Source: Nitrosopumilus sp. BACL13 MAG-121220-bin23
Lineage (GTDB): Archaea; Thermoproteota; Nitrososphaeria; Nitrososphaerales; Nitrosopumilaceae
Assembly (NCBI GenBank): GCA_001437625.1
Contig: LIAL01000032.1
Span: 1 to 12,928 of the forward strand
Direction of reading: 5' to 3'
Length of the DNA: 12,928 nucleotides
The position numbers were made by a program, and so were the translations under genes. Each line of letters begins with the position of its first letter. The first letter of the stretch is position 1. Of this stretch, positions 1 through 6,906 are shown piece after piece. The notes under the pieces were generated by a model that searched no databases, was not told where the DNA came from, and worked only from the letters and a program-made list of their open reading frames with translations.

Positions 1-298
1 TTCCACCTAGAACAGTGAAATCATATGCATAAACGAAAATTTGTCTTCCAGATACATTCCCATAACCACCAACCACACCGTCAGTAAAAAATTTCTTTTT
101 TTGCATGTTATATTCATGATAATGATGAGTTGTTAATGGATCAATTTCAACAAAAGTTCCTGCATCAAGTAAAAGATCAATTCTTTCACGAGCAGTTAGC
201 TTACCCTTCTCATGCTGAGCACTAATGCGATCTTGACCGCCTCCTTGTAATGATATGTTATTATTTTTAGTATATTCATCAATCTTTTCAGAATGCAT
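1..298 (-). CDS. pccB: Acyl-CoA (acetyl/propionyl-CoA) carboxylase carboxyltransferase subunit, N-terminal part, cut by window edge
   Basis: The first 99 residues are visible, starting at the ATG at 298; the gene continues past base 1. The stretch GQDRISAQHEKGKLTARERI (about residues 21-40) and the following DLLLDAGTFVEID are the typical N-terminus of biotin-dependent carboxyltransferase beta subunits (PccB/MmdA type), as is the later TDGVVGGYG (72-80). In this family the subunit moves the carboxyl group from carboxybiotin to acetyl-CoA or propionyl-CoA; in thaumarchaea the enzyme works in the 3-hydroxypropionate/4-hydroxybutyrate carbon-fixation cycle and acts with a biotin carboxylase and a biotin carrier protein, neither of which is in view. 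The acyl-CoA substrate cannot be decided from this fragment. A TATA-like element at 328-339 would give a leader of about 10 nt with no clear Shine-Dalgarno. Confidence 0.9.
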   Translation of the reverse strand, partial: MHSEKIDEYTKNNNISLQGGGQDRISAQHEKGKLTARERIDLLLDAGTFVEIDPLTTHHYHEYNMQKKKFFTDGVVGGYGNVSGRQIFVYAYDFTVLGG

Positions 299-327
299 AA
301 TGGTGATCTAAAAACAGATTGTTTCTC

Positions 328-339
328 TATATTAATTTA
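328..339 (-). promoter_or_regulatory. Candidate TATA box for the carboxylase subunit gene
   Basis: On the minus strand this reads TAAATTAATATA. Its centre lies about 35 bp upstream of the ATG at 298, which predicts a transcription start near 308 and a short leader. The surrounding DNA is AT-rich, so the call is tentative. Confidence 0.35.
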
Positions 340-360
340 GATTGAAATAGTATGAATTGT

Positions 361-376
361 AAATTATTATAAAAAA
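361..376 (-). terminator. T-rich candidate terminator of the RFC operon
   Basis: Directly after the TAA of the small zinc protein gene the minus strand has six T residues followed by ATAATAATTT. Archaeal RNA polymerase stops at such T-rich tracts. It lies in the promoter region of the downstream carboxylase gene, consistent with separating two transcription units. No hairpin is visible. Confidence 0.35.
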
Positions 377-688
377 TTAAGAATTTAGAATGGAAAATTT
401 CTTTTTAGATGATTTTTGATATGAATCAAAAGCATTCTTTTCATCACTACATTTCTTACATATACATAATTGAGATACATTTGGAATATCACAAATATCT
501 TGGAATTCACATTGAGAGCACCCAGCAGAAGAACCACAAACAATACATTGTAATTCATTAGTTTGGGCACATTTTTCATGTTTGACACCAGAACCTTTTG
601 ACCAGAGTCCAATTTCATTGATTTCAATTTTACCATTACAAACAATACACGTTCCTGGAAATTTCATTGGAATTTTTATCCAACTCAT
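377..688 (-). CDS. Small Cys-rich zinc-binding protein (103 aa), function unknown
   Basis: The protein carries two Cys-rich modules. The first has C14-x2-C17 and H37-x2-C40 in a PGTCIVCNGKI...GVKHEKC arrangement, resembling a treble-clef or PARP-like CCHC zinc finger. The second has C48-x2-C51, C57-x2-C60, C66 and C75-x-C77-x2-C80, enough ligands for one or two more zinc ions. The C-terminus (about 90-103) is basic, KSSKKKFS. Its ATG overlaps the TGA of the RFC large-subunit gene by 4 nt (ATGA), so the two are very probably translated together. This suggests, without proving it, a nucleic-acid or replication-related role. No catalytic motif is visible. I do not recognise a named family; zinc binding is inferred from ligand spacing only. 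Confidence 0.8.
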   Translation of the reverse strand: MSWIKIPMKFPGTCIVCNGKIEINEIGLWSKGSGVKHEKCAQTNELQCIVCGSSAGCSQCEFQDICDIPNVSQLCICKKCSDEKNAFDSYQKSSKKKFSILNS

Positions 689-1842
689 TGTATCAATTCA
701 ATCTCCTTATCAATAATAGTACTAAAAGTCTCCTCCAGTTCTAATTCCAAAGTTTTATTTTTAATACAAAATAAAACATATGGCAAGCACAGCGTTACAA
801 ATGCACTAGAAGAAAGATGTAGTTTTTTTGCCATTATAGAAGACAATGATTTAATTTTTGCACCATCCCAACGAATTCTATTTAGTAAAGGCCAGGATAA
901 ATTATATTTAGAATATCGTATACGATCATCTTTTTGATATAAATTAATTAAAATATCATTAAGATAACGTAATAATCTCCAATTTTGAGTTTTCATAATT
1001 TTTCCAAGTAACATATCAGCATTTGAAATAACTTCTAAATATTTTGCAAGTGCATCGCTATCTATATCACTAGTTACAATACTAGAATAAAATGCATTAA
1101 TTTTATCTCTAGGGGCAATTTGTATTGAATACAAAACACCTCTAGCTTCTTCAATAGAATTTGCTTTGAAAAATGCATTAATTCCATCTTCAACATTGAT
1201 ACTTTCAAAAGAAGTTTCAGTTGAAGGATTAAATCCAGTGAGCAAAGCCTGAGTTAGATTAATCATTGAACGAATGTCACCTCGAGAGTTATCGATGACT
1301 TTGATTAATGAGCCAGGACTTAGTTTTGTATTTTCTTTTTTTAAAATATTATCTAAATAAACACGCAAAAGACGTGGCGGTATTTTTTTGAAAGAGATTG
1401 TTGTTGTTACTTTTTTAATGCTCTTCATTTTATCTGAATCGTCAAAATTTGCAGCAAGCAAAATAGGTACATTTGGTTTTTTTAAAATATCAACAAGTGC
1501 TGCAGCACCACCATAATCCCCACGACCATGAATACCATCAACCTCATCAATGAAGATCATTGGAATTCCTAAAACAGTAACATTACCTAAAACAGGAACA
1601 AGAATTTCATTAATCTGAGATTTACTTCTAACATCACTCGCATTAAGACCAATCAAATCATAACCAAATTGTTTAGCCAAAAGGTATCCAATGGTGGTTT
1701 TTCCAATTCCAGGAGGTCCCACTATCAAAAGAGGTTTTGTTCCTTTTTTCCATTTTGCAAACCACTCCATTATGGCTGCACGAGGTTCCTCATTACCCAC
1801 CATATCAGAAATAATCTGAGGTCGATATTTTTCAGACCACAT
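685..1842 (-). CDS. rfcL: Replication factor C large subunit (clamp-loader AAA+ ATPase)
   Basis: This is the large subunit of the archaeal clamp loader, which opens and loads PCNA at primer-template junctions using ATP. The start MWSEKYRP is the family N-terminus. Walker A GPPGIGKTT is at about 42-50, NASDVRSK at 67-74, Walker B MIFIDEVDG at 95-103, sensor 1 LLAANFDD near 128-135 and sensor 2 RGDIRSMIN at 187-195, followed by the helical collar domain. I chose the ATG at 1842; a GTG at 1854 would add four residues and overlap the upstream stop as GTGA. Length is 385 aa, short for RFC large subunits. The C-terminus ends ...IDKEIELIQ without the basic tail and QxxLxxFF PCNA-interaction box that many archaeal RfcL proteins carry. 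The small subunit is not in the window. Confidence 0.92.
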   Translation of the reverse strand: MWSEKYRPQIISDMVGNEEPRAAIMEWFAKWKKGTKPLLIVGPPGIGKTTIGYLLAKQFGYDLIGLNASDVRSKSQINEILVPVLGNVTVLGIPMIFIDEVDGIHGRGDYGGAAALVDILKKPNVPILLAANFDDSDKMKSIKKVTTTISFKKIPPRLLRVYLDNILKKENTKLSPGSLIKVIDNSRGDIRSMINLTQALLTGFNPSTETSFESINVEDGINAFFKANSIEEARGVLYSIQIAPRDKINAFYSSIVTSDIDSDALAKYLEVISNADMLLGKIMKTQNWRLLRYLNDILINLYQKDDRIRYSKYNLSWPLLNRIRWDGAKIKSLSSIMAKKLHLSSSAFVTLCLPYVLFCIKNKTLELELEETFSTIIDKEIELIQ

Positions 1843-1850
1843 CAATTTTA

Positions 1851-2978
1851 TCACTTGGTTGGAAGATTTTTGTTCAAATCTGACCAGATATTTTCTTGTT
1901 GTAATTTTTTATACCAAAATTGGTTATAATGCTCAACAGTAAGAAATAGAAATTCTAAAAACTTTGTGTGTGAAAAATTATCAGGTAATTTTTCAAGTGC
2001 AGATCTTGCTTCACTTAGATAGGATTCACTATGGTTCATTGTTTCTTCAAATCCACTTTTTGCATCGTTCATTTTTAATGAATAAAATAACGGCCAAGAA
2101 GGAATTTTTGCAGCTCTATCTCTAATGCTATCTTCAATTTCATTGCCACATCCAACAGATTCAGCTGCTTTTGCCATTCCAGTGTAAAAGATATCAGCTA
2201 AAGGTGCACGATTCAATGCCATATTTCTGCCAGCAGTTCCCATTACAGAACGATATTTTTTGTAACTTTCAACTAATTCTTCTTCGGTAATCTCCGTAGG
2301 TTTATCTTTTAATTTTGTATCAAGATATTGTCCAATTCTTGCTTGTTTGAAACCTTCTTCAAATTCTTTGAGTACATCATCACCACCTTTTGAAATTTTT
2401 TCTCTAGCAAGTTTCAAAATATAGGGATTCATTAATTTGTAATCATCCAAATATTCTAAATCTTCATCTTTGTCTACAATTCTATCCATGGGTTCACTAA
2501 GATCAATTGCAATGATATGACCATCAACAATATCTTCACGCATTGTGGGATTTTTATCATCTTTAAAATAATCTGTAGATGCATCAAAAAGACCATTAAA
2601 AACAGGAAATGTCATTTTAACAAAATTTGAATTTAAAATTCTAAGAACTCTATCATGTAAAGTATCAAAGTCTTGTAATTTAGATTTTATAGGCTCAATT
2701 TCAGACGCATTTAAAATAATTTCTGTAGAACCAACTTCTTCTCCAAATTGTTGTTGAGTTGTATTTGGAGAATCATCAGCATTAATTTGGGCAAAAAGAT
2801 TTTTTGCAAATCTTTGGGCAAATGCAGGGAATGTGTCTTCAGCTTCTTGTTTGTACTGATTAAACTGCTTGAATCCTTTTGATTTGAATAAACCTTGTTT
2901 TATGATTTGTTTTCCAGGTTTAGTTCCCATCAAAGCACTTTTACTAAAAAGTGATTCGTCTTTTCCACTCACAAACAC
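1851..2978 (-). CDS. Conserved-looking protein of unknown function, first gene of the RFC operon
   Basis: This is a 375-residue soluble protein, mostly helical by composition, acidic in the middle (around DKDEDLEYLDD near 170) with no signal peptide, membrane segment, Cys cluster or nucleotide-binding motif that I can identify. The C-terminal third is rich in aromatic residues (for example EHYNQFWYKKL). It is the promoter-proximal gene of the operon, and its TGA overlaps a possible GTG start of rfcL, with the preferred rfcL ATG 8 nt downstream. The start is uncertain: GTG at 2978 gives 375 aa, while GTG at 2972 (373 aa, reading MSGKDESLF) lies about 24 bp from the TATA-like element at 2993-3000, the usual spacing for a leaderless message. 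A role linked to replication or clamp loading is inferred only from the operon. Confidence 0.8.
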   Translation of the reverse strand: MFVSGKDESLFSKSALMGTKPGKQIIKQGLFKSKGFKQFNQYKQEAEDTFPAFAQRFAKNLFAQINADDSPNTTQQQFGEEVGSTEIILNASEIEPIKSKLQDFDTLHDRVLRILNSNFVKMTFPVFNGLFDASTDYFKDDKNPTMREDIVDGHIIAIDLSEPMDRIVDKDEDLEYLDDYKLMNPYILKLAREKISKGGDDVLKEFEEGFKQARIGQYLDTKLKDKPTEITEEELVESYKKYRSVMGTAGRNMALNRAPLADIFYTGMAKAAESVGCGNEIEDSIRDRAAKIPSWPLFYSLKMNDAKSGFEETMNHSESYLSEARSALEKLPDNFSHTKFLEFLFLTVEHYNQFWYKKLQQENIWSDLNKNLPTK

Positions 2979-2992
2979 GATCTTATTTGTTG

Positions 2993-3000
2993 TTATTTAT
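2993..3000 (-). promoter_or_regulatory. Candidate TATA box of the RFC operon
   Basis: The minus strand reads ATAAATAA here. Its centre is about 24 bp from the GTG at 2972 and 18 bp from the GTG at 2978, so it favours the shorter start if transcription is leaderless. Confidence 0.45.
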
Positions 3001-3024
3001 GCTTTCAATACAAAAATTTTCTTC

Positions 3025-3034
3025 ACTTAAATTA
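3025..3034 (+). promoter_or_regulatory. Candidate TATA box of the inositol-monophosphatase-family gene
   Basis: ACTTAAATTA is centred about 25.5 bp upstream of the GTG at 3055. This spacing fits a leaderless transcript beginning at the GTG and supports that start codon. Confidence 0.5.
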
Positions 3035-3054
3035 CGAAGAGAGAATTATTTTTT

Positions 3055-3852
3055 GTGGAAGTTGTAGAAATTCTTCGAGAAGCATCAAATCAAATTTATC
3101 AAAATGTAAAAGATCTTGCAGGTACAGAAGATGCTGCAGGTGATTTTGGAATAGGTGCAGGTGGAGACATTTCACGAAATATAGACATTGTTGCAGAAAA
3201 AACAGTTTTAGATTATCTAAAAAAAATTAATTTTGGATGTGTTGTATTAGGGGAAGAATGTGGAAGAGTAGAATTATCAGATAATCCAAAAGGTTACATC
3301 ATAATGGATGCAATTGATGGTTCAGCTAATGCAGTACGTGGTGTACCATTTTTTTGTAGTTCGTTAGCATTTGCAACAGAAAATAAACTCAGTTCAATTA
3401 CAGATGGAGTGATAACAGATTTAACAAATGGGGATATGTATTGGGCTTCAAAAGATAAAGGTGCATTTTATAATGAAAAACAAATCAAAGTTCAACAAAA
3501 AGAACCAATTTACAAAATAGTTGGAATTAACACATCTGGTGGTTCAAATGAATTAATGAAACGAATGTATCCAATATTTCAAAATCATAACCATACGAGA
3601 CATTTTGGTGCGAATGCATTAGAAATGGCATTATTTGCCAGAGGTTTAATGGATATTTTTATTGACTTTAGAGATAAAATTAGAATTCAAGATATTGCTG
3701 CAGGGTACATAATTGTTAAGGAGGCAGGAGGTTTATTACTAGATTCAAATTTGAACCCACTTGACGCAGATCTAAGTTATGAAACTAGAGTTTCATTCAT
3801 TGCTGCAGCAAATCAAAAAATTCTTGATGAAATAATGTCACAAATTAATTAG
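3055..3852 (+). CDS. Inositol monophosphatase / archaeal FBPase (class IV) family phosphatase
   Basis: This is a metal-dependent sugar-phosphate phosphatase of the IMPase superfamily, 265 aa, the usual size. The three metal-site motifs are present: GEE at 66-68, the core DAIDGSAN at 85-92 (family form DPxDGTxN), and QDIAAGYIIVKEAGG at 212-226 (family form WDxAAGxxIxxEAGG), with D213 as the last metal ligand. Archaeal members hydrolyse inositol-1-phosphate, fructose-1,6-bisphosphate or both; thaumarchaea also need phosphatases for gluconeogenesis, so the substrate cannot be set from sequence alone. The W of the WD motif is replaced by Q (QD), and the T of DGT by S. The gene starts with GTG and has a TATA box at the leaderless distance. 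It is divergent from the RFC operon and apparently monocistronic. Confidence 0.88.
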   Translation: MEVVEILREASNQIYQNVKDLAGTEDAAGDFGIGAGGDISRNIDIVAEKTVLDYLKKINFGCVVLGEECGRVELSDNPKGYIIMDAIDGSANAVRGVPFFCSSLAFATENKLSSITDGVITDLTNGDMYWASKDKGAFYNEKQIKVQQKEPIYKIVGINTSGGSNELMKRMYPIFQNHNHTRHFGANALEMALFARGLMDIFIDFRDKIRIQDIAAGYIIVKEAGGLLLDSNLNPLDADLSYETRVSFIAAANQKILDEIMSQIN

Positions 3853-3897
3853 AATTGTAAAATTTATCAAATTTTCATAGTTATTTTGTAAGAGAAA

Positions 3898-3905
3898 TAT
3901 ATTTA
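3898..3905 (+). promoter_or_regulatory. Candidate TATA box of the flavoprotein reductase gene
   Basis: TATATTTA is centred about 30 bp upstream of the ATG at 3932, predicting transcription start about 4 nt before the start codon. Confidence 0.5.
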
Positions 3906-3931
3906 ACCAAAGTAACGAGAAACCTCCTTGT

Positions 3932-4774
3932 ATGGTATCTGAAATGAAGGCAAAAGTTGTCTACAGAGAGTTACTAAAAGAAGATCTAGTAATCATACGA
4001 TTAGTTCCTGAGAATGGAATGCCAAAATATCAAACTGGACAATTCTTAACAATTGGTCTGCCAATTCCAGCAGAAAAAAAAGTAGTTAGAAGAGCATATT
4101 CAATTGCATCACATGCTGAAAATAGAGATTATTTTGAATTTGTAATTAGATGGGTTAGAAAACCACTTCCAGGTCGTGTAACAACTGAATTATTTTATCT
4201 TAGTGTTGGAGACGAAGTTACACTCGGAGAACCAACTGGAGCAGCATTGCTCATTAGTGATAAATTACACAATGGTAAAAAAGACAACAGAAGAGTAATT
4301 TGTGTAGGTGGCGGAACAGGTCTAGCTCCATTTGTTGCATTTGCAAAACATTTCCATGATACTAGCGATAGTAGAGAAGTCATAGTTTTACACGGTGCAA
4401 GTTATGTGGATGAGTTAAGTTACAAACGTCTTTTAACAGATATGGAATTAGAAAGTGAAAAAAATGGAAGAGATAAATGGAATTTCAGATACAGAGCAGC
4501 AATTAGTAGACCAAAAGAATTCTTCAATAGATCGTGGAATGGTCATGTTGGTAGAGTTGAATCATTTTTTAAACCAGATAAAAAAACAGGGTTATCACCA
4601 ATAGAAGAAATGGTAGGTGAGGCATTGACACCAGAGAATTCAATTATTTACATTTGCGGATATCAAGGAACAATTGATGGTGTAATTGATCACTTAGATT
4701 CTAAAGGTTTTGTCACAGAACATGAAAAGAAATCAGACGGTAGTTTTGGAATTAAATACGAATCCTACGGATAA
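3932..4774 (+). CDS. Ferredoxin-NADP+ reductase-like FAD/NAD(P)-binding oxidoreductase
   Basis: This 280-aa flavoprotein passes electrons between NAD(P)H and a one-electron carrier such as ferredoxin or flavodoxin. The FAD-binding beta-barrel comes first, with RRAYSIAS at 53-60 (family RxYSxxS) and GRVTTEL at 81-87 in the place of the family's pyrophosphate-binding G-x-x-S/T motif. The NAD(P) domain follows, with VGGGTGLAPF at 125-134 and the C-terminal ICGYQGTIDGVIDHL from about 241, whose CG pair is the conserved nicotinamide-side motif. There is no ferredoxin domain, so the redox partner is encoded elsewhere. It resembles bacterial Fpr more than the plant type. The start ATG at 3932 has a TATA box about 30 bp upstream; ATG 3944 is a less likely alternative. 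It is probably transcribed alone. Confidence 0.9.
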   Translation: MVSEMKAKVVYRELLKEDLVIIRLVPENGMPKYQTGQFLTIGLPIPAEKKVVRRAYSIASHAENRDYFEFVIRWVRKPLPGRVTTELFYLSVGDEVTLGEPTGAALLISDKLHNGKKDNRRVICVGGGTGLAPFVAFAKHFHDTSDSREVIVLHGASYVDELSYKRLLTDMELESEKNGRDKWNFRYRAAISRPKEFFNRSWNGHVGRVESFFKPDKKTGLSPIEEMVGEALTPENSIIYICGYQGTIDGVIDHLDSKGFVTEHEKKSDGSFGIKYESYG

Positions 4775-4817
4775 AAAGTACTTTTCATCCATTATTACTA
4801 TTAAATTAAAAGTCTCA

Positions 4818-4827
4818 TAATTTTTAT
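4818..4827 (+). promoter_or_regulatory. Candidate TATA box of the DUF1059 gene
   Basis: AATTTTTATA is centred about 28 bp upstream of the ATG at 4851, fitting a leaderless or near-leaderless transcript. Confidence 0.45.
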
Positions 4828-4850
4828 ACGGATATTATTTTCATCAAAAT

Positions 4851-5015
4851 ATGTCAAAACTAAAGTGTAATGATTATGGTTTTGAGTGTGATTTTGAAGT
4901 AGAGGGTGAACAAGAAAAAGTAATAGAAGATTTTAGAACTCACACCGAAGAGGTTCACGGGATTGATTATTCAAAAGAAGCAGTAATGCAATTTCTATTA
5001 AGAAAACAAAAATAA
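4851..5015 (+). CDS. Small DUF1059 family protein (54 aa)
   Basis: A short gene reading MSKLKCNDYGFECDF..., ending ...LLRKQK. It matches the DUF1059 pattern: a CxDxGFxCDF start, then an acidic helix, then H-x4-H in RTHTEEVHG. C6, C13, H31 and H36 are spaced as a likely zinc or metal site. Function of the family is unknown; members occur widely in archaea and bacteria and are often linked by annotation to small metal-binding or stress proteins. The TATA box upstream and the complete open frame with a family-like length support it as real. It converges on the hemA-family gene with only 7 nt between stops. Confidence 0.85.
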   Translation: MSKLKCNDYGFECDFEVEGEQEKVIEDFRTHTEEVHGIDYSKEAVMQFLLRKQK

Positions 5016-5022
5016 TAAAAAA
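5005..5022 (-). terminator. T-rich candidate terminator after the HemA-family gene
   Basis: Just past the TAG of the HemA-family gene the minus strand runs TTTTTTATTATTTTTG, a T-rich tract of the type that terminates archaeal transcription. It overlaps the 3' end of the convergent DUF1059 gene. Confidence 0.4.
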
Positions 5023-6099
5023 CTAAGCGTCTAGTCTTTTCATTCTAGCAGACAATATAGGTAATTCTTTTTCTATAATTTTTTCAACTGCTGGAATAAC
5101 ATCAGATTTAGATTTTATACTTTCTTCAAAAATTTCTGTAATTTGATCTCTAAACAATAATTTAATGCCAGGTAAAGCAGAAATCCCTTCATCTACAGTT
5201 CTTGGATCAGACAAATCTAAAATCAATGTACCTTTCTTCTTTTCCTCCATTACAAGTCGAATTCTTTCAAATGTAATTAGGAAGTAATCAGCAGTTGTTG
5301 CAACAAAAATAATATCATATTTATCAAAAGTTGATAAAGCATCATCAAAATTTATAGGATTTCCACCAACAATAGTACTAAATCCAGTTGCACGTTCTAA
5401 AGTTCTACTTGTAACATCATAAGAGAGTTCTTTTTTATTAAGAGTTTTAGCAATTAGAGCAGCAGAATTACCAGTACCAATTAGCAATATTTTTTTCTTT
5501 GAATCTAATCCAGCTTTTTCATCAACTAATTTTACTGCAATGTCTCCAAGTGAAATAACGTCTTTTGCAATTCCAGTAGTATCCCTCATTCGAGTAGATA
5601 ATCGAATTACATTTTCAAATAATTTATTGAGAATAGTTCCTGAAGTACCTGCAGATTTAGCATGAGATAATGATTGAACTATTTCATCAAAAACTTCATG
5701 TTTGCCAATAACAAATGAGTCTATACCAGATCCTAAGCGTAGAAGGTTAAGATACACATCATCACTTTTGTAAACTTCAATAGTTTGATCAAAATGATCA
5801 ATATCAATTTGTTCTAACTGGGTTAATGAAATCCATTTATTTTTAACTTGATTTAAAATCAGAGTTTTGGCCTCAGCTCTTCTGGCATCAGGAGAATCAA
5901 TAGTTTCAATATTGCTTACTGTAAAAATTTCAATTCTACTTGCAGTCTGAATAATAATACATTCATCAATACCAGGAATTTTCTTAAATTCTTCACATGC
6001 AACACCAACATCTTTGAAAGCAAATTTAGATAATTCATGTATTGGAATATTCTTGAAAGTTACTCTCGTATTCATTACATCAAAAATTATGTTGTTCAT
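5023..6099 (-). CDS. hemA: HemA (glutamyl-tRNA reductase) family protein lacking catalytic Cys and His
   Basis: The 358-aa chain has the three-part HemA layout: an N-terminal domain, an NADPH Rossmann domain with KILLIGTGNSA at 203-213 and SRTLERA at 231-237 (family NRTxxRA), and a short C-terminal dimerisation region. Family enzymes reduce glutamyl-tRNA to glutamate-1-semialdehyde for tetrapyrrole synthesis, with an acyl-cysteine intermediate in the STCNRTEIY motif. Here that motif reads QTASRIEIF at 51-59, so the Cys is Ala53; Arg55 and Glu57 remain. The segment normally SHLxRVASGLDS reads LNLLRLGSGIDS at 117-128, so the catalytic His is Asn118. The usual GEPQILGQ reads GKHEVFDE. The open frame is intact, so it is not a decayed pseudogene. 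It follows the coiled-coil gene by 14 nt, with GGTG as a Shine-Dalgarno 10 nt before the ATG. The family call is firm; reductase activity is doubtful. Confidence 0.85.
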   Translation of the reverse strand: MNNIIFDVMNTRVTFKNIPIHELSKFAFKDVGVACEEFKKIPGIDECIIIQTASRIEIFTVSNIETIDSPDARRAEAKTLILNQVKNKWISLTQLEQIDIDHFDQTIEVYKSDDVYLNLLRLGSGIDSFVIGKHEVFDEIVQSLSHAKSAGTSGTILNKLFENVIRLSTRMRDTTGIAKDVISLGDIAVKLVDEKAGLDSKKKILLIGTGNSAALIAKTLNKKELSYDVTSRTLERATGFSTIVGGNPINFDDALSTFDKYDIIFVATTADYFLITFERIRLVMEEKKKGTLILDLSDPRTVDEGISALPGIKLLFRDQITEIFEESIKSKSDVIPAVEKIIEKELPILSARMKRLDA

Positions 6100-6113
6100 A
6101 TCATAACACCTAA

Positions 6114-6833
6114 TTATGCACTAAGCTTATCCCGTCCACCTTTTGCTGTTCGAAAGACATTCATTCCAATATAGAAATTTTCATGTATTGATTCTAAATA
6201 AGTAATTTCATTTTCTGTTGCAAGTATTTCTTGTTTAGTTGATTCAGGATCATTTTTTTGTGTAGTAAGTTTAGATTTTAATTCATCTAAGAAAGAATTT
6301 ACACCATTTTCATAATTTGAAACACCACCATATTCAGGACTAAGAATATGCTGTGGATCATATTTTGGAGTTTGATCCTGAGGAGTTTCAGCTACTCTTG
6401 TAATAGATTCTTGTTGATCTTGTGTAAGTATAGGTCTTGGAAATCTATCTTTTTTATCTAACCAAAATTCAGGTTCGCCCATTTCTCGTCTAAAAATTTC
6501 TTCATCTTTTCGTTTGAATGTAAAGTCAGATTTTTTTGCAGTGTCAGCTTTAACTTCAGCAGCAATTGCTTTGTACTCATCCTCTGCTGCTGCTTCTAAT
6601 TCAGATCTTGCAGCATTTGCTTTTTCAAGAGCTAATTCTACTGCAGCCTCTGCTTCAGCAAGTATTCGTGTATTTGCCTCTACCTTAGATGCTGCTTCTT
6701 GAGATGCTTTAGATTCTGCTTCTATTTTTGTATCTTCGGTTTTTTGAGTATCTTCAACTGATGGTTTTTCAGATACAGAATCTTCAGTAGGTTTTACTTC
6801 TACTCCAGACTCTTTTTTTTCTTCCGACAACAA
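6114..6833 (-). CDS. Charged Ala/Glu-rich coiled-coil protein of unknown function, cotranscribed with the HemA-family gene
   Basis: This 239-aa protein has a disordered acidic N-terminus (1-45, rich in E, K, S, T), an Ala/Glu coiled coil (about 46-100, with runs such as AEAEAAVELALEKANAA), and a less repetitive C-terminal half with FTFKRKDEEIFRREMGEPEFWLDKK region (about 104-128) and a second helical stretch (about 176-216) ending ...FYIGMNVFRTAKGGRDKLSA. There is no signal peptide or membrane segment. The start is TTG at 6833; a second TTG follows at 6830 and there is no nearby ATG. The TATA-like element at 6855-6863 is centred 26 bp from 6833, which supports it. It lies 14 nt upstream of the HemA-family gene on the same strand. 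I do not recognise a family; the repetitive half is likely unreliable for homology. Confidence 0.72.
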   Translation of the reverse strand: MLSEEKKESGVEVKPTEDSVSEKPSVEDTQKTEDTKIEAESKASQEAASKVEANTRILAEAEAAVELALEKANAARSELEAAAEDEYKAIAAEVKADTAKKSDFTFKRKDEEIFRREMGEPEFWLDKKDRFPRPILTQDQQESITRVAETPQDQTPKYDPQHILSPEYGGVSNYENGVNSFLDELKSKLTTQKNDPESTKQEILATENEITYLESIHENFYIGMNVFRTAKGGRDKLSA

Positions 6834-6854
6834 ATTCCCCTAAAATTGCCTGAA

Positions 6855-6863
6855 TTTTAATAT
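6855..6863 (-). promoter_or_regulatory. Candidate TATA box of the coiled-coil / HemA-family unit
   Basis: The minus strand reads ATATTAAAA. Its centre is 26 bp upstream of the TTG at 6833, so a leaderless message starting at TTG is predicted. Confidence 0.45.
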
Positions 6864-6906
6864 TCTTGTAGTATAATTCATGAGATATTCTAAAATTAAA
6901 AAATAA

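Noticed and set aside
3920..3929. AACCTCCTTG, resembling the 16S rRNA 3' end (anti-Shine-Dalgarno)
   Set aside because: It is the complement of a ribosome binding site rather than one, and the gene is probably leaderless; a match of this length is easily chance.
4776..4787. AAAAGTACTTTT, a 12-bp palindrome after the flavoprotein gene
   Set aside because: It could be a weak hairpin terminator, but A/T palindromes of this size are common in such AT-rich DNA and archaeal termination does not need them.
6514..6702. Open frames on the strand opposite the coiled-coil gene, and similar antisense frames within sdhA, argH and rfcL
   Set aside because: They mirror low-complexity or conserved codons of the real genes, have no promoter or family motif, and give implausible compositions.
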